Origin: Amorphochlora amoebiformis
Lineage: Eukaryota > Cercozoa > Chlorarachniophyceae
Length of the DNA stretch: 64,000 nucleotides
Reading direction: 5' to 3'
Assembly (NCBI GenBank): GCA_054601695.1
Contig: BAAHQB010000143.1
Location: forward strand, 124,001 to 188,000
Shown piece by piece: positions 1-60,375 of this stretch (its first letter is position 1; every line of letters starts with the position of its first letter). The position numbers and the translations under genes were made by a program. The notes beneath the pieces were generated by a model. It worked only from the letters and a program-made list of their open reading frames with translations, was not told the origin of the DNA and made no database searches.

Positions 1-1339
<1,339 letters not shown>

Positions 1340-1372
1340 GACATACATACGTGTGTTTATTCATTTGCCTAG

Positions 1373-1526
1373 AAACTTCATAAATACTTTTTACCTTGAC
1401 ACCCTTCAATGTAGGCCTCCAGGTGAGTAGCGCACACTTGTTTGGGTGCGAACGCGAGGCTTCAGACGATGTGGATTGCTGGGCGAGATCGGGCAATACA
1501 GCTACCAGTTCACGGAAACTTGCATG
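1373..1526. other. Exon-like island, strand unresolved
   Basis: A unique GC-richer island in AT repeats with two mutually exclusive readings. On the minus strand, 1526-1395 is bounded by CCAG| and AAG|gtaaaa and gives exactly 44 open codons, beginning [17 protein letters not shown] and ending WRPTLKGVK. On the plus strand, 1373-1422 is bounded by CCTAG| and CCAG|gtgagt, a near-ideal donor, and gives [16 protein letters not shown] leaving phase 1, which would fit exon 2712-2861 of the next gene. I recognise neither peptide. The minus reading has the more protein-like composition; the plus reading has the better donor. Confidence 0.35.
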
Positions 1527-2448
<922 letters not shown>

Positions 2449-2628
2449 TGAACCTATAGAATTTAGAATTAAGAATTGGAAGAGTGGAAGTAAAATACCC
2501 TAAGATCCTTTCTCCTCGAGTGGTGCACCTCAAGCTTGCCAAGCCGCATGCATAGCTCCGACACCGACAGCTTATAGCAAAAACAGAAAATATCTAAAAG
2601 AAAAAGCTGTACTTCTATACCTCCCTGC

Positions 2629-2667
<39 letters not shown>

Positions 2668-3078
2668 GCAAATCTATGCAAGGCACAAAGCCAACCCATC
2701 AGGCCCTCCAGCTGCGAGGAAAAATCACCAAAATATTTTGTCAAGATTTGACAAGCACCTTGCGTCGCTTAACCCTCGCTCTCTGCTGGTCCGCCTCTAC
2801 GACGTTGATTCCCAGGCCCATTACATTCCCCTCCCCTTTGTCTCTTCCCCCGACAACCCTGGTATCTGATATCTTCATACTGGCCAATTCCATCTCGCTG
2901 CCGCCGTGCCCACTCTCACCCTGCCCACGGCCTAGAGTTGATATTTTTTTTTTTAAGAGTTTTAGGTGTGTCGGTCCTCAAGGTATGTATACTTTCAGAT
3001 GTAATATTTTCAGATGCAATATTTTCAGAAATATTTTCAGACGTGCGTATATAAATTCTACACATATATACATATTAT

Positions 3079-3118
<40 letters not shown>

Positions 3119-3449
3119 CTCCATATATAAATACATATTTTTATGTTTCTTATGTGCTATGTAACTCCATATATAAATACATATTTTTATGTTTCTTATG
3201 TGCTATGGAAGTAATTCGCATGGCAGAAGGGGGAAATCTTTCGTGTACATGAGATGTGGATTCAGTAGGTTATTGGTCTTGTGGCTTTCCCGTGTTTCCT
3301 TTAGTTTTACGGTTTACGGCAATGTGGTACCATGATGATTGGGATGCATGGCCTCATGGCCGCGTTGAGGATCCTGGTTAGGCACAGGAATGCCCATCTC
3401 CCACGCCCTGCCGCCTGCTCGTTCCCTGTGGAACATATATATTATATAT

Positions 3450-3489
<40 letters not shown>

Positions 3490-3531
3490 GTATAAATATC
3501 TATATAGCTTATATTATATATAAAATATATA

Positions 3532-3584
<53 letters not shown>

Positions 3585-3596
3585 ATATATATAATA

Positions 3597-3657
<61 letters not shown>

Positions 3658-3735
3658 TATATACATATATTATATATATATATAGCTTTAACGGAGACAA
3701 GACTCAAGGAGTCCTTATTCCTAAATAGCTTGTAG
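2449..3735 (+). CDS. Gene A: unrecognised small protein, 4 linked exons, 5' end probably missing
   Basis: Exons 2449-2489, 2712-2861, 3305-3376 and 3686-3735 join with matching phases (1, 1, 1) and end in TAG at 3733-3735. The central exon reads like real protein, including [19 protein letters not shown] and [11 protein letters not shown]. The third exon contains [19 protein letters not shown] and the last reads [14 protein letters not shown] before the stop. Acceptors are tatag, cctccag, cctttag and tatag; donors are gtaaaa, gtatct and gttagg. A (CT)n tract at 2630-2660 and a T-rich run lie in the introns. No initiator ATG is visible upstream, so the start may lie left of the window or at the 1373-1422 island. 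I do not recognise the family. The first exon is the weakest link, and the gene is inferred from phase and composition only. Confidence 0.45.
3117..3208. repeat. 46-bp tandem duplication in a gene A intron
   Basis: A unit beginning AACTCCATATATAAATACAT and ending in ATGTGCTATG occurs twice head to tail, starting at 3117 and 3163, with essentially no divergence. It follows an (AT)n run, like most other duplications in this window. Confidence 0.9.
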
Positions 3736-3839
3736 ACTTAATATTAGAGTGGCTGCTGTAAAAGGGAATTAACAAACCGAGGTGGTATAGCACGACACAA
3801 ATGTCGCGACCAGCCAAATACAAACAAGAAACCATAATT

Positions 3840-5992
<2,153 letters not shown>

Positions 5993-6213
5993 CTTTAATT
6001 AAACACACATCACAGGTTAATCATTCGTGAGCAGAAGCGGGGTGGGTTGACATATTTTAGTGCGTCTACCCGATTGTGTTGATGGAATTGGTCGAGGCAT
6101 CGCTAAGGCACTCGTCTCCAAACATCACCGCGCGCATTGAACGCGACCTGATCAACCAACACATGTGCTTTATGCAGAAACGAACCCTAGGTTCTGAATC
6201 GTGTTGACGGTAT

Positions 6214-12497
<6,284 letters not shown>

Positions 12498-12858
12498 GTC
12501 CTTGGTGAATAAACTGGGAACTAACTTTGATTTTCGGGAGATTTGAAAAGGAAATCGGACTCTGCTAGCAGACCCTACCTCTCTGATTGTCTATTTTGGG
12601 CTGCTTCGGAGGAGGGAAGGAGCCACGAGGGTTGACCGCCCGAAAAATCAATACTTGAACGATTTCTTCGGCTGTTGTGACTTGTTAGATCAGATATCTG
12701 GAATAGATATGCTATTTTGCTATCCTTAGAGGTCAAAAGCATTTGTGATATTCTCTTGGATGCCGGAAAACCCGGGGAACCCCCGGGGATTGTTGAAAAA
12801 CATCTCCCGCACCCAACCATCGCCGCCCTTCGAGAGAAGTAGCGGAAAGCTGCATAAC
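12498..12858. promoter_or_regulatory. Divergent promoter interval between gene B and the Ariadne gene
   Basis: 361 bp separate the ATG of gene B (12497, minus) from the preferred ATG of the Ariadne gene (12859, plus). The interval is free of AT microsatellites and of mixed composition. It must hold both 5' UTRs and both promoters if the starts are right. An in-frame upstream ATG at 12760 could lengthen the Ariadne protein. I see no unambiguous TATA box. Confidence 0.55.
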
Positions 12859-14225
12859 ATGAGTTCCGCGCTCGAGAAATTCACCTCCGAGATGATCGGA
12901 AAGGGTAAAGACATGCGCGAAATAATTGCGCTTGGTTTGCGGAAGAAATATCGGGCCAACGACATCATGGCTGCCATCCAGAGGCAGACGGCGGTGCGGT
13001 CGATGGGAAAAAACGAAATCATTATGGAAGAGGAGGAGCTCAGCAGCGACGAAGATGAGGTAGAAACTTCAATTCCTATGGTCGAGGAGGATCTGACTCA
13101 GAGCGAGACCAAGATGCAGATTGTGGTAGCGGAAGGAAAAAGTGGCGAGCAGGGGCCGAAGGAAGAAGACTGGGACGACGCAGAAGGGGGAGATTGGGAT
13201 GATGCAGGAGACGGATGGGACGATGGAAATGACGCTTTCGTGGATGCGTCGGAACTCGCGGCTCCAATTCTCACTCGGGCGGCATCCTTTAAGGTTCACA
13301 AGTCATCGGAAATTCAACTGAAGCAGGAGGGTCTGATGTCGAAAGTCAGCGAGCTTCTCTATGTAACCAGAGACGAAGCTGGCTGCCTGCTGCGTCATTT
13401 TCGTTGGGATGATGGAAAGCTAAAGCAAGAGTGGTTTGAGGACCAGAAAAAGGTCCGTATCAAGGTCGGACTGTCACGACCCCGTTCAGACGGAGATAGC
13501 TCGAGCGACGGGAAAGTCCAGTGTCTCTCCTGGGGATGCAATCGAGTTCCAATACGGAAAGCTCACGCCTTGAACTGCGGACATTACTTCTGTAAGCGTT
13601 GCTGGAGGAAGTTCCTGGAGTCGGAGGTCTGCAAGGGGAGAACCTGCATCTTTGCTCGTTGCCCCGCCATGCGCTGCAAAAAGCAGCACATCCACAAGTT
13701 CGGCTGCACTTGCCCAGAGCTAGTACCCTCCTCTGTTTTCAAGAAGTATCTCAAGTACAAGCCTGAGCTCTTCAAGAAGTACGAGACATGGAACCTGCAG
13801 TCGTTCGTCGAGGGGCAGGAGGGGTTAAAATGGTGTCCAAACCCGAAGTGCACCCGGGTGGTAGAATACAAGCTTGGGGGAGAAAAGACAGTCGAGTGTC
13901 AGTGCGAAATTAGATTTTGCTTCTCCTGCATGCGTGAGGAGCATGAGCCTGCCCCGTGCGATCTCGTGTCAAAGTGGTTGGCAAGCACAGCAGTCTCGGA
14001 TAACGCGACTGACCTTTGGCTGAAAGCCCGGACGAAGACATGCCCCAGATGCAACGTGCGGATAGAAAAGAATCGCGCGTGCAACCATATGCACTGTGTG
14101 AAGTGCGGTCACCATTTTTGCTGGCTCTGTAAAGGTACCAAGCAAACTCATTCTTAAGTAACATACATACGATATTTTTGCTGAATCCTTGTTCTTTAGA
14201 AGTGTGGCAGCTTGTTTGCAGTATA

Positions 14226-14291
<66 letters not shown>

Positions 14292-14435
14292 AATATAATA
14301 TACATAATGCAACGTGTATATATAATACATATGGACGAATGTATAGCTAAGTCTTGATCATTATGTAGTATTTGTACATATATGTGCACATTTTAAAACA
14401 TAACATAAATTATACGTATTTATACAATGGTATGT

Positions 14436-14505
<70 letters not shown>

Positions 14506-14597
14506 ATATATGTGCATTTTTATGTCGTATTTTTGTATCTATGTATGTGTATGTTAGCGCATAAAGTGTGTGGCAGTGTAATATAAGAATAATAATA

Positions 14598-14667
<70 letters not shown>

Positions 14668-14703
14668 TATACATATATATATATATAATATATATATATA
14701 TAT

Positions 14704-14737
<34 letters not shown>

Positions 14738-14839
14738 TCATACATACAAATATATATATATATATATTAATATATATATATATATATATACATACACTTT
14801 TCATAAACATAATGCACATGCATACATGACATTATATGG

Positions 14840-14892
<53 letters not shown>

Positions 14893-14970
14893 CGACTGTG
14901 TGTGTGTATATATATTATTTGTATGTATGTATATATGTATGTATGTGTTGTATTTATTTACATATTATAT

Positions 14971-15045
<75 letters not shown>

Positions 15046-15854
15046 CATATATATATATAATATATATATAATATAATATATAATATATAGTATATAATAT
15101 ATATATTATATAATATGTGTGTAAATCTAACCCATTGCCAAATTGTCAGGTCTAAACCTCCCCGTAATTAGGTCCTTGGAGCAAGCACGGGTCTTCAACT
15201 GGTGGCTATTATGTGTGTAAGAAGTACAATGACGACATCAAGAAGGGCCAGCGGTCCAACGAGGAGAAGGACATGATCACAACCCAACAGATGCTCCAGA
15301 AGTACACCTACTATGTGGGACGATTTAACGACGCTAAGAATGGAGTACAGATTACCACGAAGCTGGAGAAACAGTTGGATCAGCAGTTCACAAAGCAAAA
15401 TAGAAGCGTGGAACAGACAAAGTTCATCACGGATGCAACGACTTCCTTGGCCAAGGCGAGAACCTGCATGCAGTGGTGTTACGTGTTGGACTTCTACCTC
15501 ATGACTGGCAAGGAGAAAAAGCTCTTTGAATTCCAGCAGCAAATGTTGATCGAGCAGACCGAATCTCTCCAGGATATCATCGAGAACAATCCCGTGGAGT
15601 CATTGCTTAGCAAAAAGAAGGACGTGCTCAGCAAAACCACCACTCTCAACAACCTGCGCAACCGAATGATCGAGCTCGTCAAGGAAGGCAACTTCGAATC
15701 CGTCTTGTCGTATAAAGGCGACACCAAGTCCGACAACTGGCAGTGCCTCTATTGCGAGACCTCAAACAAGCATTCTTCGGTATTCTGCAAGAACTGTCAA
15801 GCGTGCAAGCTTCACGGAGAACCGGATTGCAGAGCCTGCTCCGCCCGCAAATGA
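12859..15854 (+). CDS. ARI: Ariadne-type RBR (RING-IBR-RING) E3 ubiquitin ligase
   Basis: Two exons, 12859-14134 and 15172-15854, join in phase 1 (KG|gtacca to attag|GTCCTTGG), restoring the family signature GPWSKHGSS after RING2. The product has 652 aa. RBR ligases take ubiquitin from an E2 onto a RING2 cysteine before the substrate. Order: acidic region with DWDD repeats (about 100-125); Ariadne UBA-like helices ([20 protein letters not shown]); RING1 from C222; IBR ([25 protein letters not shown]); RING2 with predicted catalytic Cys408 in RACNHMHC; a helical Ariadne region; and a C-terminal RanBP2-type zinc finger C617-x2-C-x10-C-x2-C, typical of plant ARI proteins. RING1 starts C-x4-C (CLSWGC), not the usual C-x2-C. 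ATG 12859 (MSSALEKF) is preferred; in-frame ATG 12760 is possible. The single intron is AT-rich, about 1 kb, and ends in unique sequence. Confidence 0.93.
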
Positions 15855-16234
15855 GTCCTACAGTCCCTCTGGATCCAAGCGTCGAGTTCAGTGAATTATG
15901 CGAGTTCTACAAAACAAATGAAAACAATAGAAAAAGTAGAGCGGATAACCAGTTGTAAAGCCTGATCCACGAGGGACGTGCAAGAGTTTGATGTATAGCA
16001 TATCGTTTTAGCTAGCTGGAGTTGTCATGATTCAAGTTGTAATTCAGTTACTGATTGTTGATATCTCAGACGCAGATTAATATGCTATTGTGCTAGTAGT
16101 ATGATTCTTATATACTAGATATATCATCTAGATATAATGATAGCTTTTTTTTTATCATATATATACTAGATATATATATATATATAAATTCAGTATAAAC
16201 ACACCTAGTATATCATGTAGATTATTTATTCTAT

Positions 16235-16265
<31 letters not shown>

Positions 16266-16584
16266 ATATATCTAGTATATATCTAGATATACACACAACA
16301 ACCATATATGTGTGTATATTTTCATGTGTGTGTGTGTATATCGATCAGATACATATTTTATAAAAATATATTTATAATATACACATATAATACACACACA
16401 CACATATTTACGTAGACTCTGTGACAATCCAGACTCTACACACGCTTCATACTACTAGTACTAGTCATAATTCATGACCTAGATGATGTTACAATTTATG
16501 TACATCACATCGACTGTCTGGTACGTAGTCTGATGAAAAACATATTGTGATGCATCATAGACTGAATATATCTAGTATATATAG

Positions 16585-16643
<59 letters not shown>

Positions 16644-16691
16644 ATATACATATGTACATATATACATAAAAATATATATATATATATACAC

Positions 16692-16722
<31 letters not shown>

Positions 16723-16752
16723 ATATATATATGACTCTTATATATACATACG

Positions 16753-16787
<35 letters not shown>

Positions 16788-16796
16788 ATATATATA

Positions 16797-16836
<40 letters not shown>

Positions 16837-16928
16837 AGCAATGATATAATAATAATTATTATTTTTAGCACGGTATTACATTAATTAGTACTAGTGAGCG
16901 CCTCGTGATACATTTACAGCTATAATGT

Positions 16929-17001
<73 letters not shown>

Positions 17002-17031
17002 GTATATATTTATATGTAAATATATATATAA

Positions 17032-17081
<50 letters not shown>

Positions 17082-17284
17082 ATAATACAATATTATATAT
17101 ATATATATATAATATTATATATATATATGTTTTTTTATGTAAAATATAAATGCATAATATCATATACATGTATATATCCAGTCATCTCCTTTTCAATGGC
17201 AACTGAGCACTGGAAAAATAGTGGCAATACACAGCCAGCTGTGTATATATTAGTTACTATGATACACGCTGTAATATATTATAT

Positions 17285-17322
<38 letters not shown>

Positions 17323-17348
17323 TAGAAAATATATTTATATATATATAT

Positions 17349-17432
<84 letters not shown>

Positions 17433-17613
17433 TCTACATTATATTAATATATATATTTACACATATATTATATATATATATATATTATATTAATATAATA
17501 TTGAATATAATATATATTATATTATATATATATATATATATATATATTATTATAATACTGGTGTAACTCAAATATTCAATGATTAATTGTAAGCTTATTG
17601 CCGCCGTGTAGCA

Positions 17614-17682
<69 letters not shown>

Positions 17683-17741
17683 ATTATTATAATACTGGTG
17701 TAACTCAAATATTCAATGATTAATTGTAAGCTTATTGCCCG

Positions 17742-17773
<32 letters not shown>

Positions 17774-17838
17774 TATTATAATACTGGTGTAACTCAAATA
17801 TTCAATGATTAATTGTAAGCTTATTGCCCGACCGTGTA

Positions 17839-17902
<64 letters not shown>

Positions 17903-18533
17903 ATAATACTGGTGTAACTCAAATATTCAATGATTAATTGTAAGCTTATTGCCGCCGTGTAGCCTGGTGATGATTGGGGCATGCAATGTGTATGTCGTGG
18001 CCGTCATCGAGTAGCTATAGTATACTAATTTCCAAACCATTAGTACATTGTACGGTCTGGACATGTACGGTTGTGGTCATAATATACTCAGTGAGATGTA
18101 TAACTGCTGTGATGGAGCGCACCACCGCGTCCAATATTCTACTGGGCATGACACATTATATAATTGTGCAACAGTCCAAAGCCGATTAAAGCAATTTGTG
18201 GTATTTTGGAGGCTCTTGCTCAATAATGAAGCTAAAATCGGAAGAAACACATCGTCTATGATGCGCAAAACTCTTTTTTCGTTTCCGGAATATAACTTTT
18301 GAGCGTATTTTAAGTCGCTGGGTCTCAGACTCCCAGGAGTAGTCAAGGGACTCCCTTCAACGAAATTAAAAATCCCGGGTTTTGAGATAAAATCGGGTGT
18401 TGGAAAGTAGCCCCATCTCCCGGCGTCTCCACAACATTGCCATACTGGATCATAAGATATTAATCTTCAATATCCGTACATAATAAATCAATATCCCTTT
18501 TCCTAACACGGGGTGACTTCCAGGGGCGACGTC
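15855..18533. other. Intergenic region between Ariadne and GPAT genes
   Basis: 15855-16560 is the Ariadne 3' flank, unusually rich in CTAG-containing palindromes (actagtact, tctagat). 16565-17440 is AT microsatellite around a unique island at 17180-17285. 17550-17962 holds a four-copy duplicated unit. 17965-18533 is unique sequence, including the GPAT promoter. It contains an 84-codon plus ORF (18048-18302) and an overlapping minus ORF, neither with recognisable features. Confidence 0.7.
17550..17962. repeat. Four copies of a ~60-bp unit separated by (AT)n
   Basis: The unit (TATTATAATACTGGTGTAAC, then CTCAAATATTCAATGATTAA, then TTGTAAGCTTATTGCC) occurs near 17550, 17686, 17772 and 17898. Some copies end CGCCGTGTAGC and others CCGATATA or CCGACCGTGTAGC. 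Copies are nearly identical, while the AT spacers differ in length. Confidence 0.95.
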
Positions 18534-33325
<14,792 letters not shown>

Positions 33326-34241
33326 CTTAGTAGGTCTTCTGGACCGCCTATAGACCTAGTGGAATAGCTAGAATAGGAGGTCACATTGATTAGACTATGT
33401 TCTCTAAGGTCTAGAGTACTCACACCGTAGATAGACGCTAGAGACAGTCGATAAGCTCTCTCCCCTGATTATGACGCTGGCAATACAATTTTAATCTTAG
33501 GCCCCTGAGACTAGTGAGAGCATAGCAATCATGGCGAGAGTATCTAGGTGTTTATATTCAGTATATCTAGATATATACCTAGATACTATCTAGACTATAT
33601 CTGTATATACATATATTATATCTAGTATATCTGTACTAGTATATACCAGTATGCTCAAGATACTGGTCGTTATACTGACGATTTGCTGTAGTAGTAATCT
33701 AGGTAATTTCTAGAATTTAGAGATGCAAGCTAAAAACTGGTGTGGCTGGGTGGTGGTTTTCGGTCTCTGGTGGGTCCCCAGCAGACATCCCCCGAGTAGT
33801 CTGTAGTACTACTAGACTAGGATATGTTAGATCTAGGATAACTGGATATATTCTAGATATTCACTCCAGGTAGTAAGGATAGAGAATTTCCGCCGGAGCT
33901 AATTATTTCTAGTATTTACTAGATTTATCTGCTGCACCAGTCCCAGAGTCTACTAGACAGTCTTATCGCATATCGAAATCACCGCTGCACCCCGCGCAAG
34001 CAACTGATAGAACTCACGGTGCGCATACGGTCATGTGCTGGCATAATTTCTAAATATTCTAGATATTCTTTAAAAAAGAATAATTAGTTTTAATAAATTA
34101 ATGTAACGTACGTGCACCTGTTCGGGCTCTACCTAATATTTTAATCCGTTATGAGTCTGAGCGGTGACGTATGGATGATCCACCTAATTTGTATGTAAAT
34201 ATATATATTTATATGTATATTTATATGTATATGTAAATGTG

Positions 34242-34288
<47 letters not shown>

Positions 34289-34380
34289 ATATGTATATAC
34301 ATATACATATATATATATATATATGTATATATAATTACACACATATATGTATATATATGTGTGTGTGTGTATACATATAA

Positions 34381-34472
<92 letters not shown>

Positions 34473-34561
34473 CTGTGTGTATGTGGATACATTTATCTTA
34501 AACCTGAAGTTCATAGTTCCATGTCTGTAACATCTTATATATATCGAGTATATATCTATAT

Positions 34562-34598
<37 letters not shown>

Positions 34599-34911
34599 TG
34601 CATATAGTGTGAATGTAAACACATCAAGCCGTAATACTTTAAGGGGTCTTGGTTCCATGTCATAGTGTTTAGACTTATATACATATATATAAATAAATAA
34701 ATATATATATATATATATATATTATATACTAAATTGTATGTATGCATACATTATATTTTATACAAGTATATATATTAAACTTTTAAAGCAAAGTATTTTA
34801 ATCCTTGGCAGTGAGTGAATTCTGCCCTGCCTCGATTGATACCACAACTCTGATCAAGAGTAGGCTACAAATCCATGTATCTATCTTCAGGGTGGTGGTT
34901 TATAATACATA

Positions 34912-34972
<61 letters not shown>

Positions 34973-35047
34973 TATATATATTTATATATACTGGTATTGT
35001 AGATACGATTGGCATACGATGTACAATATTTATACTCATACACAATG

Positions 35048-35084
<37 letters not shown>

Positions 35085-35201
35085 ACTTATATCTATATAT
35101 AAATGTATATATAAATATACGTACATATATATGTTATACATATATGTGTATGTGTACCTATGATATATATATATATATGTATATATAATATATGAATAAC
35201 C
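33326..35201. other. Intergenic region between GPAT and FOP (tail to tail), CTAG-rich
   Basis: 33326-34170 is unique sequence unusually dense in CTAG, TCTAGA and TAGATA palindromes. 34190-34480, 34560-34600 and 34915-35200 are AT microsatellite. Unique islands at 34490-34680 and 34780-34910 show no splice-bounded coding frame. Confidence 0.65.
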
Positions 35202-41387
<6,186 letters not shown>

Positions 41388-42658
41388 TTCACCTCCGACA
41401 AAATCTCACACGCTTCTCCCTTCTCTTATTCCTTTCCCCAACCGGAAGCTGTCTCTCCAGCGAGGAAAAATTTATGAGGTTAGGTCGGTTGTATCTCTCC
41501 GGTTGTGGCGGGGTGAGAACCGTGAGATGGCGGGACTGGAAAAGTTAAAATGTCTTGCAGAGTGTAAAACAAGGAAAACCGATTCACAGTATATTAGCGG
41601 TTTGTGAAGAATCTGTAACTAGACTGTTAAGGGGCCTTGTGATATTACTTAAGAAAGCATATCAGTACTAGATTCAGTAGGAGGCAATTAAATTTAATAA
41701 ATTGAAGAATGATATCAGTAAAAATGCTTATGGGCGTCTTATGCGATTGACTTTCCAGGATATAAATAGGACATTTTATCTGAAAAGGGACTCTGAGTGG
41801 GTTTCTGCCTTCCAGCGGGGTTTCACCTTCTTGGCAGTTTAGATCTATAATTATTTAGTTTGTATAGTAAATTTAGTCAGCCAATTAGGGTTCACAACCA
41901 AATGAAAGGAGCGTTTCTGTGCAAGCGGTGGTTGTATCCTATAGCTGTTCCTGCACTCACCCGCCCTTAAAATCACCCCTGACCGACAGCCACCCTCGAA
42001 AAGGAGGATTCATGCGAGAATGATATGGAATATGAAAAGAGACCGACCCACGCTGTCTAGTCTCTGTCGACCTTTCTCCTTCACCGATCGGCAGCTAGGG
42101 GGAGACGTCCCACTTTCGAGTTGGCGCACGTGATGGCCCCACGGGATGGTCGCAAATGACGCAGTGAAGTGCCCTCAAATCCATCGACCAACCTGGATAT
42201 GTTTCGGGGGAGGGAAAGAGACGAGTTGACGATTGGAGTATATTGGTGGATTGAGAGCTTTTCAGATAATTCTTCCAAGCTATTGATTGAAAAGGCTCTA
42301 TTCTCGCATAAACTTAAATCTATAGAAAACCATGTAATCGTCGGACGGGTGTTTTGGTCCAAGAAATTGGAGAATGGGAGACAGGCGGTGGCGCAACGCG
42401 ACCTCCGCTTGGCTCAACCCGCGCATAATTCTTAAAATCACCCGCGGTTGGAACTGAATGTGAAACTTCAACGCCTGAGTTAAATTTAGCATGCATTCAA
42501 TTTACTTGGCGTACGTACGGTGGAATCATCTAAATAAATGTAATTGAAACGATATATCTATTATTTGATAGTTTCGCCCAAATCAAGCAGATGCAGATGC
42601 CGCATTTCTTTTTATCTTTTTATAGAGAAAACCTCGGGTGTCCTTGTTAATTCGTGCG
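41388..42658. promoter_or_regulatory. Divergent promoter interval between FOP and CDPK
   Basis: 1271 bp with no AT microsatellite lie between the FOP ATG (41387, minus) and the CDPK ATG (42659, plus). Both 5' UTRs and promoters should lie here. Open frames of 85-95 codons exist on both strands around 42081-42435, but they overlap, start internally and show no recognisable domain, so I do not call them genes. No clear TATA box is seen. Confidence 0.5.
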
Positions 42659-59420
<16,762 letters not shown>

Positions 59421-59512
59421 TGAGGAAACGATGACAAGATTTCATACAAAAATGGAAGGAAAATCGTAAGAAAAAAAAAACCCTTCGAAGAAACAAAGAG
59501 AAATAAGCAGGT
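59421..59512. other. CDPK 3' flank with A-runs
   Basis: Unique A-rich sequence with two poly(A) runs (59470-59480, 59521-59532), convergent with the small minus-strand ORF at 59513-59758. Probably the shared 3' UTR interval. Confidence 0.45.
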
Positions 59513-59758
59513 CTAATATTTAAAAAAAAAAAGGGGAGGCAGTGTAAAAATCTCCCTAACATACACGTACGTGTACTTATCTACGTATGGTATTAAAGCT
59601 TCTTGTGATCTCGCGTTGAGTGTAGCATAGGATTTCACAGGTAACTTAGAAGCTCTAGTAGCGCATCTCCTTCGTATTGTCTGAGCGTATGATTCGTCCG
59701 ATCGAATTGTATTTGAACGATCCATGTTTTCCAAGTCCCAGTCCGCAACATCCGTCAT
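59513..59758 (-). CDS. Putative small protein, 81 aa, unrecognised
   Basis: A single ORF begins ATG at 59758 (MTDVADWDLENMDRSNTI) and continues through SYAQTIRRRCATRASKLPVK and ARSQEALIPYVDK to a stop at 59513. The first 65 residues have mixed, soluble-protein composition, whereas the end (TLPPLFFFKY) reads through a T-rich tract and looks like UTR. A possible donor (GATAA|gtacac) lies at about residue 66. I recognise no domain. It converges with CDPK. Confidence 0.3.
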   Translation of the reverse strand: MTDVADWDLENMDRSNTIRSDESYAQTIRRRCATRASKLPVKSYATLNARSQEALIPYVDKYTYVYVREIFTLPPLFFFKY

Positions 59759-60189
59759 TACCAAAACAGCTCAGCTGAGCAGTGTAGATTTCGATTTGCC
59801 TCTGATTTAACCGAAAGTTTTTTTGTCACACGAAATGACACGTTGCCAATCATAAACTACGTATGCTATCGTTGAATGTTATCTCCATTATCAAAGATGA
59901 TCATTATTAGTACGTACTACTACTCAATGTAGATCACTCTTTTATGCATATGTACACTGACAGCAAGCCATATCCCACCTACTTACTAGACAAAAACGTA
60001 TACGTATACGTACTGGCTGGCCTGTATGATGTTTTAATCTAGATAATAACTTGACTATATCATCACATATGACCCCCGCTATAGCTGTATCTAGTGTATA
60101 CTGTTATAATTTACGTGTGTACATGTGCGTTATACGTACATTATACTGACTAGATAGATTCAGTACAAGAAGTTGTATACGTCCGGATT

Positions 60190-60375
60190 CTCGAATCCGT
60201 ATACGTATACGTACGTGTACGTATGCTTGACCATACCTAATACGTATACGTATACGTACGTATACGTATGCTTGACCATACCTAATACGTATACGTATAC
60301 GTACGTATACGTATGCTTGACCATACCTAATACGTATACGTATACCTACGTATACGCATGCTTGACCATACCTAC
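60190..60375. repeat. 45-bp minisatellite, four copies, built on TACGTA palindromes
   Basis: The unit TACGTATACGTATACGTACG, TATACGTATG, CTTGACCATACCTAA is repeated about four times with few changes. Because 45 is a multiple of 3, one frame stays open through all copies (60173-60418, repeating NTYTYTYVYVCLTIP). The repetitive palindromic sequence makes protein coding unlikely. Confidence 0.93.

Noticed and set aside
2966-2982. 17-nt microexon in gene A between tttag and |gtatgt
   Set aside because: It is flanked by good splice sites, but skipping it gives matching phase to the better exon 3305-3376, whereas including it forces a less protein-like frame.
42081-42435. Overlapping ORFs of 85-95 codons on both strands in the FOP/CDPK interval
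   Set aside because: Both strands are open over the same bases, with no splice context and no recognisable motif. The interval is better explained as 5' UTR and promoter.
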